Part shown: in pieces, positions 54,968 to 64,000 of the stretch
How the letters are laid out: every line of letters starts with the position of its first letter
How positions within the stretch are numbered: the stretch's first letter is position 1
NCBI RefSeq assembly: GCF_041146395.1
Contig: NC_090989.1
Span: forward strand, 220,132,843-220,196,842
DNA length: 64,000 nucleotides
Reading direction: 5' to 3'
Origin: Eulemur rufifrons
Lineage: Eukaryota; Chordata; Mammalia; Primates; Lemuridae
Program-made: the position numbers and the translations under genes
Notes under the pieces: generated by a model
What the model was told of the DNA's origin: nothing
Database searches by the model: none
What the model saw: only the letters and a program-made list of their open reading frames with translations

Positions 54968-54984
54968 TGCCACCAGGGGGCAGC
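54968..54984 (+). promoter_or_regulatory. Strong CTCF-type motif
   Basis: CCACCAGGGGGCAG satisfies every position of the degenerate CTCF core CCASYAGRKGGCRS. It sits in a locally GC-rich 150-base patch about 8.3 kb downstream of the ALDH1A1 poly(A) site. Occupancy cannot be seen from sequence. Confidence 0.7.
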
Positions 54985-55428
54985 AGTGAGTAAAGGAGCC
55001 TAAGTCTGAGACAGGAAAGGCCATAGAGAACAGAAGACCCACACCTGGGATCCACTTTAGTTACTCTTACTTAGTTTCCTCGTAAACTGTTATGGTATCT
55101 AAGCTGTCAACTGCCTTAATTTACTGATTCTGATTATTCAGCTTTTCATCTGATTTTGATTGGTTAGCAAGAAAATATAAGTATCATGGTCAGTTCTATT
55201 TTCAAATAAAAGTGGAAAGCACACCAGTAACTAGAGCAGTATCTGGCACATAGCAGGCACTCGGTAAATATGTGTTAAACAAATACGTGGGTAATGTAAT
55301 TCCACAGAGGAACAGAGAATCCTTTTACTTGGGACTGGCCACTTTCCTATAAATCAAAATTATGCCAATCCAATCAAATTACCCATAAAGAAAATGTTGC
55401 AATTGAAGATTAGATTCTTTATCATAAC

Positions 55429-55909
55429 TGTAAGGTTAGTGGGGGGGGGCCGTGTAGCCCCCTCCCCTGCTACAAACCTCTCTGCCCTAAGCAGTGAGTC
55501 AGCTCCACTTTTCTGCTTGAACAAGCACCTGGCCCCACCAAACCTCAGCCACATCCTGTGACTAGCAGCACACCCAGCCCCCACGCTGTCTACCCGACCC
55601 TGGAGACATCCTGTTGCAGCCCCAGAGACATCCTGCTTACCGAGAACTTAATAATCCACTTAAGCACCTAAAAAGCAAGCCCCGCTCCACTTATGCCCTC
55701 CACTGCATATAAATACCCTTGCCTCAGTCCCAGACGACCGTGACTTCCTGAGCCCCTGGTTTCTCCCAGGACATGGGAACCTCACCGGGGTCCCTCCCTT
55801 GGGATCCGTCACCCTCACCCTGGAACACTCCAATAAAGCTTCCTTGCTTAACCCTTTCAACTCTGCTCAGTCTTTCTTTCTCTGGCACCGACCATACAGA
55901 AACCTTACA
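55429..55909 (+). mobile_element. Solo endogenous-retrovirus LTR, plus orientation
   Basis: Ends are the exact inverted repeats TGTAAGGTT and AACCTTACA, flanked by a 5-base duplication ATAAC (55424-55428 and 55910-55914). Inside are a TATA box TATAAATA (55708-55715) and AATAAA (55832-55837), giving recognisable U3, R and U5 parts. It is C-rich, as class I (gammaretrovirus-like) LTRs often are. No internal retroviral sequence is present, so it arose by LTR-LTR recombination. The family is not identified. Confidence 0.92.
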
Positions 55910-56459
55910 ATAACCTTGATATACAACCTTCGGTAAAATTTTAAAAGATTGTCAGCTTTTTTTTAACTTCAACCAATTGGAGAGTGAAGCATCCACTGTA
56001 ATAGCAAACAAAATTTCTCCAGGGATACTGTGAGAATCATCTTAGCAGAAGTTAGGAGACTCAAAGGTGTAAGAATATCTCCTAGAACTTAGATGTAAGA
56101 AACATAGATTAAGGATAATAGTCTTGTTTTCTCATTGGAAATTTACCTATTCATCTTACTGAATATAAAATTGGGATTCAGTTTTTTGAAATTTGTGTGC
56201 TTTTTGTGTGTTACTCATCAGAGTATTTGCCAGGATTAGAAGTGTATATCACATGTCTGAGTCAATGCCTGTCTTATCACTGCTATTCACCAGCTAATCT
56301 TACACCTTCTTTATTCTACAGAAAATTTAGAGTAAAATGTTAATAATTTAGCTAGACAATTTTTTTAAAACTTAAAAAGGTGCCTTGAAAACTGAGATAT
56401 GTCAGTTTGAATCCCCAGATTCTGAATTCAACAAGATTCATCCATGTCAAATGTCTGCT

Positions 56460-56720
56460 CTAATAATTCGTAGCACACAGGGAGTTCCGTACACCAGACC
56501 CTGCATCGAGCTCTTCACAGACTTTAACTCAATCACGTCTCACAAAGCCTTGTTGAGGCAGTACTATCATTCTCCATGCTTTCCAGGGGAGGACACTAAG
56601 ACTAAGGGATAGCACATCTTTTCCAGGGCCCACGTCTAACGGATGGCAGAGCTGGGGTTCCACTTGGACCTTCGCATCCAGAGTGTAGTCTTTTCACCAT
56701 TGAACTATAACTCCTCCCCC
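56460..56720 (-). mobile_element. MIR element, antisense
   Basis: cagaccctgcatcgagctcttcacagac, aaagccttgttgaggcagtactatc, ggaggacactaagactaagg and gatggcagagctggggttcc are in reversed MIR order. Confidence 0.75.
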
Positions 56721-56837
56721 CATGCTGTGTGGACAGCCCCAGAGCTAGCAGTGCTGAGCTCACACCGTGACAAGACTTAGCCTCTGGCTTTCAAGAGCTC
56801 AAACTCTAGCAGGGTAAATAGATACATAAGCAGCTGT

Positions 56838-56866
56838 GATGATGATGATAATGATGATGATGATGG
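56838..56866. repeat. (GAT)n microsatellite
   Basis: About nine GAT units with one ATA interruption. Confidence 0.92.
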
Positions 56867-58625
56867 GTTATAAATGCTAAGATAAGGCTCTGGATGGAGA
56901 CGGGCCCCAGCTCCGGTGCAGCTCCAGAGGCTCATCCGCGTCAGCCTCTCTACCCACCAGGGGCCTTATCTGTAAAACAAGGGCGCTCTTCCCGGGACCT
57001 CAGAGGAGGGACATGGGGATTGAATGAGCAGATCTATGCCAGGTGCTCAGAGTGGTCCCTGTGGCCTAGACAATGTAACTTAGCACCATTGTGATCATGG
57101 GAGAGTAGATTATTCAGTAGAAGCTGCCTGAGAAGATCTGGAAAGATGTCTGTAAGGGGGTTAAGAGTTCAGATGAGCCTTGAAACAAGACTTGTTATTT
57201 GAAAACACAAACAAAAACAAAACCCTATAATCTTAGTGCAACCAACAAAGCATTTTCAAGATAGCAAAAGCAACCAAGAAATGAAACAACAAACAAAACA
57301 AACCACATCTCAGTCCAGGGCATGGTGCATGGACTGATGTATTTGGAGAGTAAGGTTTAAAGAAAGTACAAGTGAGTGGGAGGAAATAAAGCTGGAAGCC
57401 TTAGGACTAGATCCTAAGCTGGAGAGGGCTTCCATAGGGACTAGTTATTGATTTCCTTTACCTACGTGGAAACATATTTCTTCTCAGAGAATCATATTTT
57501 GTTTTGGTTTTATATTCTATTTTAAATTTAAAATCTGAATTGGGAGCCTATAAGATCCAAACTCTATATTCTTATTATTCCTTTACCTCTGCCTAAAGTA
57601 CGTCATGGTACAAAGGAAATTAAATTAAATGTATGAAATAAAAATAATAAAAAGTAAAATAAAAATTAAAATGATATGCTGTTGCACTAGGTTTTCAGGG
57701 TATTTGTTGTTTGTTTGCTGTTTCTTTTTACTGTTAGTGAACAATTCTGAAAAAAAGCAAGCCACATGGGCAATCTCAGCAGAAGAAAAACTAAGCTGTC
57801 ATAGGATAATAGTTTTAATTGTTGTATTAATTAATATTAACTTCATGTAAAACCTGAAAAAAAGGAAAAAGTTTGAGCTCCACCTTGTGGTAGCACATAC
57901 TGAGAGCGAAGCTCAAGTCCCAGGTTCCTTGAGCAGGAAAAGCATGTCTTAGTGAGCCAGCAAAAAAAATTGCATTTTTTAAAAAGAAGGCAAGTCTTCA
58001 CAGATAGTTCCAGAATGTACAAAAAGGAGCTGTTTATTTGAAAGGCTTCTTATATCAGAAATATCACAGTGTACACTGATGGCCTTTGGGCAGCATCCTA
58101 CCAACAGATGGGGTATGTGTGTGCATTAATTTGTGCTAATTACTAACATTTAACTATTTTGGTATGTGACATAAAAATCCAGGTTTCCAGCCTTCCTTTT
58201 ACAATCAGATGATCTGGGAGCCCTAGCTCTGCAGTAATTAGCCGGGACTGAGTAACTTATGTCCCCTTAAGACAGTACATGTTGTCCACGGTTCATTATA
58301 GTCCCCGTTAGACGACTTTACTTATCTATTATTCTCTTGGCTGCTGTTGGTATCTGGGGTTGTGATCCCTGTTAAAGCAGGAGGCGCATAGCAAAAAGGC
58401 TCCAATGTCACTGAAAGAGCACAAACTGTGGAATAAAGAACTCTTCTGGTTCCCAGCTTCAAAACTGCCTGGCTGGTTCTCCACGCTCATTAAGTCCTGC
58501 TGAGTTTTGTTTACTCAATAGAGTGGTTTATATGTACAGTAGGTATGGATTATACTCTATAACACTTTTTTAAAAGTGATGTTTATGTCGCTAAAACAAG
58601 CAGATTAGGGTTGAGTTTCCAACTG

Positions 58626-58988
58626 CAGTCATGCATCACGTAACAATCAATGATGAACTGCATATGTGATGGTGTTTCCATAAGATTATAATGGAGCTGC
58701 CCTATACAGGTGTAGCATTTTTATATTTTCTAGGGTATTTTTATTGTACCTTTTCTGTGTTTAGGTACATTTAGATACACAAATACCATTGTGCTACAAC
58801 TGCCTACAGTATTCAGTACAGTAACATGCTGTGCAGATTTGCGCCTAAAAGCAATAGGCTAGGTGTGTTGTAGGAGGCTGTATCATCTAGGTTTGTGTAA
58901 ACACACTCTATGATGTTCACACAACTATGTAATCACCTAACAATGCATTTCTCAGAACACATCCCTGTCGTTAAGCGACACAGGACTG
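58626..58988. mobile_element. Non-autonomous Tigger-type (TcMar) DNA transposon
   Basis: Left end cagtcatgcatcacgtaac and right end gttaagcgacacaggactg are imperfect terminal inverted repeats, with TA following the right end. Internal blocks (acctagg-ttgtgtaaacaca, acagtaacatgctgt, ttttattgtaccttttctgtg) are those of a common primate Tigger-derived repeat. No transposase remains. Confidence 0.82.
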
Positions 58989-59044
58989 TATCTGGTTTGT
59001 GGTAACTTAATCCCTTTTAATGAGGTCCCTCCCACTCGTAAGTA

Positions 59045-59764
59045 CAATAGTCCCCCCTTAGCCCCAGTTTTGCTTTCTGAGGTTCCAGTTACTTAGCAGT
59101 CAACTGTGATCTGAAAATATTAAATGGAAAATTCCAGAACTGAACAACTCCTAAGTTTTAAGTTACATGTCATTCTGAGTAGCATGATGAAATCTTGGGC
59201 CTTCCCGCTCTGCCTCGACTGGGTCATAAATCCTCTCTTTGTCCAGCATATCCACGCTGTCTGCACGGCCCTGCTGTTAGTTACTAAGTAGCCGTCTCAG
59301 TTACCAAATCCACGTCCTGTTATTGTAGGGCTTGTGTCAAGTAACCCCGATTTTGCTTCATATTGGCCCAAAGCACAAAAATAGTGATGCTGGCAATTTG
59401 ACTATGCCAAAGAGAAGCTGCAAAATGTTTCCTTTAAGCGAGAAAGTGAAAGTTCTCAACTTAACTAAAAAAGAAAGAAAGAAAGGAAGAAAGAAATTAA
59501 TTGTAGGCTGAAGTTACTGAGATTTTCGGTTAGAACAAATTTTCTGCCCATGAAGTTGTGAAGAGTATGTTATTATAATTGTTCCATTTTATTGTTAGTT
59601 ACTGTTGTTAATCTCTTACTGGCCTAATTTCTAAATTAAACCTCATCACACATATGTATGTATAGGAAAAAACATAATATACATAGGCTTAGTTACTAAT
59701 TGCAATTTCAGGCGTTCACTGGGGTTCTTGGAACATGCCCACTGAGGATAAGGGGGGACTATGG
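59045..59764 (+). mobile_element. Tigger1-like transposon with transposase remnant, internally deleted
   Basis: Terminal repeats atagtcccccctta and taaggggggactat, flanked by TA on both sides. Between 59340 and 59530 lies a decayed start of the Tigger transposase frame (ggcccaaagcacaaaaatagtgatgctggcaa, aagcgagaaagtgaaagttctc) with stops and a GAAA-repeat insertion, then the 3' end. Most of the transposase is missing. Confidence 0.88.
59340..59530 (+). pseudogene. Remnant of Tigger transposase N-terminus
   Basis: The nucleotide sequence follows the beginning of the pogo-like Tigger transposase, but the ATG is lost and in-frame stops appear in every reading I tried. It lies inside the 59045-59764 transposon and is not functional. 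Confidence 0.7.
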
Positions 59765-59789
59765 TAATAAAAATGATTCAAAGAAGTTG

Positions 59790-60090
59790 AAGCCTCTGGT
59801 TGTCCCTTTCTCATCAGCTGTGTCTCAACACCGACATCACTCTCTCAGACAAGCTTCTCTGACCACCTTGCTAGAGCAGCCCTCGAGCTTCTCCATCACA
59901 CTGACCTTATTTTACCTTTTTCTTATCCATTATCAGTAGCAGAAGCTGTTTTACTTATTTTTAGTTACTCGTGCATTTATTTAGTTTATTTGTTTTGGTA
60001 ATGTTTATTCTCTGTCCTCCTTATGGAAAGAGATCTGCTGTGTTCAACACTGGGTTCCAGAGCCTAGTACAGTGCCCGACACTAACTGCC
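59790..60090 (+). mobile_element. L2 3' end, sense
   Basis: acaagcttctctgaccacc, tatttagtttattt, tctctgtcctccttatgg and ccagagcctagtacagtgcccgacac follow the L2 3' end in order. Confidence 0.75.
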
Positions 60091-61734
60091 CCACAATTTT
60101 TCTGCACCATATAGGTGGTGGTTCCCATCTTATACTGAAGACTGGACGGTTCCAGTGCTCACATGTTATCTCCAATGCAATTAGAAAATAGAGAACATGT
60201 GAGAGCCTTGGAGGTCCAGCTGACATTATCAAGGAAGAAGGCAAAGACAAATTTCTCAGAATCCAGGAGGCAATAATTAGCCTCCCTGGGCTGAGGACCA
60301 GCAGTTGGGAAATGCTTCTCAGTGGTCAGCCTGACCTTCAGCATGATGCTAAGAACCCTCCTAAAAGGCCTTACTGGATTCAGTCAGGAGTACTTGATAC
60401 CATTGTGACTCATAGATTTGTGGAATTTATTTTTTGTAATGTTTCTGATCCAGTTCTAAACTCTAGAATGGGTATGAGTTGAATAATTTGGAAAACTGGG
60501 AAGAGGGCTAGTGTCTTTGGCCCTAGGGGCAGATCCTTTTATTAATCTTTTGCGGGTTATCACAGATCAATCAGCATGTACGTTAACAACAGTAAGAATC
60601 CAATCAAGAGTCATGCAACAAACGTGTTTAAGAAAAATTAACTGCAAACACATGTCACAAAGTGATAATTTGAATTATTTTTTAAATATTTATAATCTTG
60701 GGAAATGGTAGGACTTAGCATTCAACTTTGTCTTTGCTTCAAAAACATTATCCCTTTGTCCCAGACAAAGAAGCTGCTCTGCAATCCCCGTTTATACCCC
60801 ATTGGCTATAAAACCATAGAGAAGGCAATGTAGAAAGAGCAACATACTCATCTGTCAACACTTCCTTCCTCCCTTCCTGACTGTTCTCCACACCTCACCC
60901 CAGACAACCTATTTAAGAAGCCATGAGCATGCTGCCTTCTCTGACACAGCACAGAAAACACTATGTGCCATTGCTCTCAAGAAACGTTCATTTTTAAAGG
61001 TCAATATTGTTGCTTTTCTTATTAAAAAAAAAAGAAAGAAAAAACTTTCCTGGTCCTCACCAGTCTTTGGTACACAGAAGGTGCTTATCAACATTAAGAT
61101 CCCAAATGTTATTGCACCTATGTTTTGGGTCATAGACATTGGTACTATGCAAAGTCTCCTCTGATTATGTCTGGAAGTCCACAGTTTATGAATTGATCTG
61201 TCAGGCTCACTCACTGCGTGGCTGCTCTTTGCTCTTTCTTTGCTCCTTAGGTCTTTTAAGCCAATACCTGAGAAGTGCCTGCCATGGATGCCTGCCATGA
61301 GTATACCAGAATCCCTTCAAGAGGGCCATCTCCCATGCTCCCCAAAGAGCTATGTGATGATAATTCCACAGGGGTTTCCTGCTCCATTTCCAGGTGGATG
61401 TGTGGGGCTTTATTCCCCAACAACCAAAAGTGCATACATGTACCCCACTGTCTCAGGATCTGCCTTCCATAAACAGCTCCATCAGCTTCTGTCTGCAGTC
61501 TCTGTCTCCACTGGAATCTAATCCCATCCATTCCAATTCCTTTCCCTGACTTCCTCAAAAGCTGAACCCCACCACATCCATGCAAATCAACTGCTTCAAT
61601 CAGATGGGCATGAGCCACCAGCACTGTCTGCTCATCAGGAATTTCCCAGAAGATCTGAATCCAGCTCTGGGTATGATTTAATTGGAACCCTCATTATAAC
61701 TTAATTTACAAACTCAGATAATTCTTAGGGCAGT
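60091..61734. other. Non-coding stretch, nothing recognised
   Basis: Includes an A/GAAA tract near 61023-61040 and a region (61240-61640) open in several frames on both strands (122 codons on the minus strand). The translated peptides match no family I know. Confidence 0.5.
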
Positions 61735-62040
61735 GCTAATAGAGATGAAATGCAAGCCACATGTCATCCTAAATTTCCTAGTGGCCACATGAAAAAAAAA
61801 GAAAAGGTGAAATTAATTTTAGTGATGTATTTTACTTAACCAAATATGTCCAAAATAGTATCTTTTCAACATTAAGTAAAAATCAAAATAAAATAATGAC
61901 ATATATTACATTAGCTTTTTCATACGGAGTCTTCAAAATCCAGAGTGTATTTTACATTTACAGCCCATCCCAATATCCAGCCATGTTGCCAGTGCTCAGC
62001 AGTCACATGTGGCTAGTGGCTACCATATTGACAGCTCAGG
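61735..62040. mobile_element. hAT-Charlie non-autonomous element
   Basis: gaaatgcaagccacatgtcatcc, cctagtggccacatg, aggtgaaattaattttagtgatgtattttacttaacc and acatgtggctagtggctaccatattgacag are in the order of a common mammalian Charlie-type MER element. The exact name is uncertain. Confidence 0.8.
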
Positions 62041-62504
62041 TTTAGAGCATAGGAAGGAATTTTAGAATTGGTCTTGTGCAACTCTCTTGTCTTATGGATA
62101 ATTGAGACTCAGAATGGTCATGATTTCTAATAGGTCAAACAACTAATCAGTAATAGAGACAAGCCCAGAACCGTGGGACTTACTGCTCAATCACAAGCAT
62201 TTTCTTCATTTAATGGCTCTTATCTCAAATTTGTTAAGCCACTCTGCTACTAAAACATTCCCATCTAAAAAGTAACTAAGAATGTACCAAAATAATCTGG
62301 ATAGTTGTTTTTATTGGATCCAGAAGTGAGTAAGTATTTTCAGTTGAGCAAAATCTTCCTTGAAATTGGTTTTTGATTAATAACTCTCTGAACTAGATCA
62401 ATTAAAATAATTTTAAATTCTTAAGTAGAACATGACTAAATTTTTCAAATAAAAATATTTGATTGACAAAATAGAGTAATCATGGGTAATTTCTATCCAG
62501 TTCT

Positions 62505-62670
62505 TAACTATGTGCTAAGTACGGTGCTCCACGTTTTTTGGCATCATCTCATGTAATTCCTACAGACACTACTGTGTAGACGATTATAATCCATTTTAAA
62601 GATGAGATAATTGAAGCTTAGTGAGTGTAATTAGCTCAGGTCAAAAGGGTAATAATTATAATACAAAAAT
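62505..62670 (-). mobile_element. MIR fragment, antisense
   Basis: actatgtgctaagtacggtgctccacg, atctcatgtaattcc and ccattttaaagatgagataattgaagc are reversed MIR. Confidence 0.72.
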
Positions 62671-62694
62671 CACATGGTTAGCAAGTACATTTTA

Positions 62695-63210
62695 ATTTTA
62701 TTTTACTTTATTTTATTTATTTCAAAATATTAAGGGGCACAAGTATTTTTGTTACATGGATATCTCATATAATGCTGAAGTCAGGGCTTTTAGTGTGCCT
62801 GTCAGCAGAATAGTGTTCATTGTACCCTCTTCTCACCCTTCACCTTCTTGGTTTCTAATGTCCTTATTTCTTTGTGCCCATGTGTACCCATCGTTTAGCT
62901 CCCATTTATTAGTGAGAACATGTGGTATTTGTTTTTCTATTTCTGAGATACTTCACCTAGGATAATAATCTCCAGTTCCATTCAAGATGCTGCAAAAGAC
63001 AATAGTGAATTCCTTTTTTATGGCTGAGTAGTACTCCATGATATATTTTCTTTATCCCTTCATGAATTTTTAGGCACTTAAGTTGATTTCACATCTTTGC
63101 AATTGTGAATTGTGTTGCAGTAAACATTTGGTACAGGTGTCTTTTTGATAAAATGGCTTCTTTTCCTGTGGGTAGATACCCAGCAGTGGGACTAGGGGGG
63201 CAGGGGTTTG
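62695..63210 (-). mobile_element. 5'-truncated L1, minus strand
   Basis: A (TTTTA)n tail, then an antisense L1 3'UTR and end of ORF2 (agtgagaacatgtggtatttg, tatggctgagtagtactccat, catctttgcaattgtgaattgtg, gggtagatacccagcagtgggac). More diverged than the L1s at 21947 and 51912. Confidence 0.88.
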
Positions 63211-63694
63211 ATTTTAAAAGAAAAATACAAAATTCAGTGAGACTCTTCTCCACGCCTGTTGACTCATAGTCCTTATGCATTTAGCCCAATTATATAATTC
63301 CTGCAGGATACCAACCATGGCTATAGAACATTTATAAGAACATAATCATTACAGATTACTAATTATATGGCTGGATTACATGATAGAGCAAGTAGGCAAT
63401 TATTTAGAGAATCAACAAAGAAGTATATATTAATATATTTTTTCAGAAAGAAGCATCTGACTTCAGCATGCATATACATTTAGTGTTTTTAGGCTAATAA
63501 TGTGTTCTTTTAAATAAGATGTTGGAGAGCATCATGATATTTGCTGTGTTCATTCTTATAAAAATCATAATTAGGCTCTGGCTGATTCTCATTTCAATTA
63601 CTTTACAGAGTTTATCAGAGTAGTCAAGCACAAAAATTAATTACACCACAACTACAAATATTTAGAACTCCATAAAAACGAGGATGACAGCCAT

Positions 63695-63860
63695 GGCTAT
63701 CATTGAGCACTATGTGCCAGGCACGGTGCTATGTAATTTGCATGCATCTAACTCATTTAATCCCAAATAAGAACTTTACAAGGTAGGACTATTATTATCC
63801 CCATTTTTAGAGATGAGAAACATGAGGTTTTGAGAGGTAGAATAATTTTCTTAAAGTCAC
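63695..63860 (-). mobile_element. MIR element, antisense
   Basis: attgagcactatgtgccaggcacggtgctatg, actcatttaatccc, attattatccccatttttagagatgagaaac are reversed MIR. From about 63215 to 63690 nothing is recognised. Confidence 0.82.
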
Positions 63861-64000
63861 ATATGTTAATTTTTGCCAGCTTTAAATAAGTATGAACATT
63901 CCCATATTTGAAAATGTTTGATTAACTGATATAAACACAAAAAAATCAAGGCATAACTGATGGATAAAATAAAGGACAAATAAATAACAAAATGAATGAT

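Larger units (their letters stand above)
55910..58625. other. Non-coding stretch with MIR and microsatellite
   Basis: Contains a reversed MIR and an (ATG)n microsatellite. The rest shows nothing recognised. A weaker CTCF-like match (minus strand, near 57880-57895, ccaccttgtggtag) lacks two consensus positions. Confidence 0.5.

Noticed and set aside
57880..57895. Second CTCF-like site on the minus strand
   Set aside because: Misses two constrained positions of the core consensus; too weak to claim.

Overview
The window looks like nuclear DNA of a strepsirrhine primate (lemur, loris or galago type). The evidence is several Alu elements that carry the strepsirrhine linker (an A-rich stretch, AGAAAGAAATTA, then an ATATATAT tract between the two monomers), 5'-truncated L1 copies of a kind I associate with lemurs, and a background of old mammalian MIR, L2, hAT-Charlie, Tigger and MaLR fragments. 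There is no operon, phage, plasmid or CRISPR structure. The species assignment is inference.

One protein-coding gene is supported: a complete 13-exon cytosolic aldehyde/retinal dehydrogenase of the ALDH1A1 type on the + strand. The start codon is at 3908 and the stop ends at 46132. All 12 introns are GT-AG. The exon sizes (66, 105, 141, 130, 62, 129, 114, 103, 185, 165, 158, 75, 73 coding bases) sum to 501 codons plus stop. A compact promoter with a CCAAT box, an octamer-like ATGCAAAT and an ATAAAA box lies just upstream, and a canonical AATAAA lies about 500 bases after the stop. Catalytic Cys303, Glu269, Asn170 and Lys193 are all present, so the product should be an active NAD-dependent dehydrogenase.

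Layout: 1-3780 is upstream sequence with a MaLR LTR, a DNA-transposon relic, a MIR and one Alu. Positions 3781-3907 hold the promoter and 5'UTR. Positions 3908-46132 hold the exons, with introns full of Alu, L1, L2 and MIR insertions. The 3'UTR runs to about 46655. From there to 64000 is non-coding sequence with L2 and MIR fragments, two L1 tails, an older L1 broken by a truncated Alu, a near-perfect CTCF-type motif at 54968, a solo retroviral LTR with a 5-base target duplication (55429-55909), two adjacent Tigger-type transposons, an hAT relic and no recognisable gene.

I found no new multi-gene system. The most interesting observation is in the enzyme: compared with human ALDH1A1 as I recall it, the residues lining the substrate tunnel (121, 125, 175, 293, 297, 304, 458-460) are extensively changed while the catalytic machinery is intact. 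This includes Gly-to-Leu at both 125 and 458, two positions credited with the wide retinal-accepting tunnel. The window may therefore hold a neofunctionalised ALDH1A1 paralogue, comparable to rodent Aldh1a7, or a lineage with altered substrate choice.
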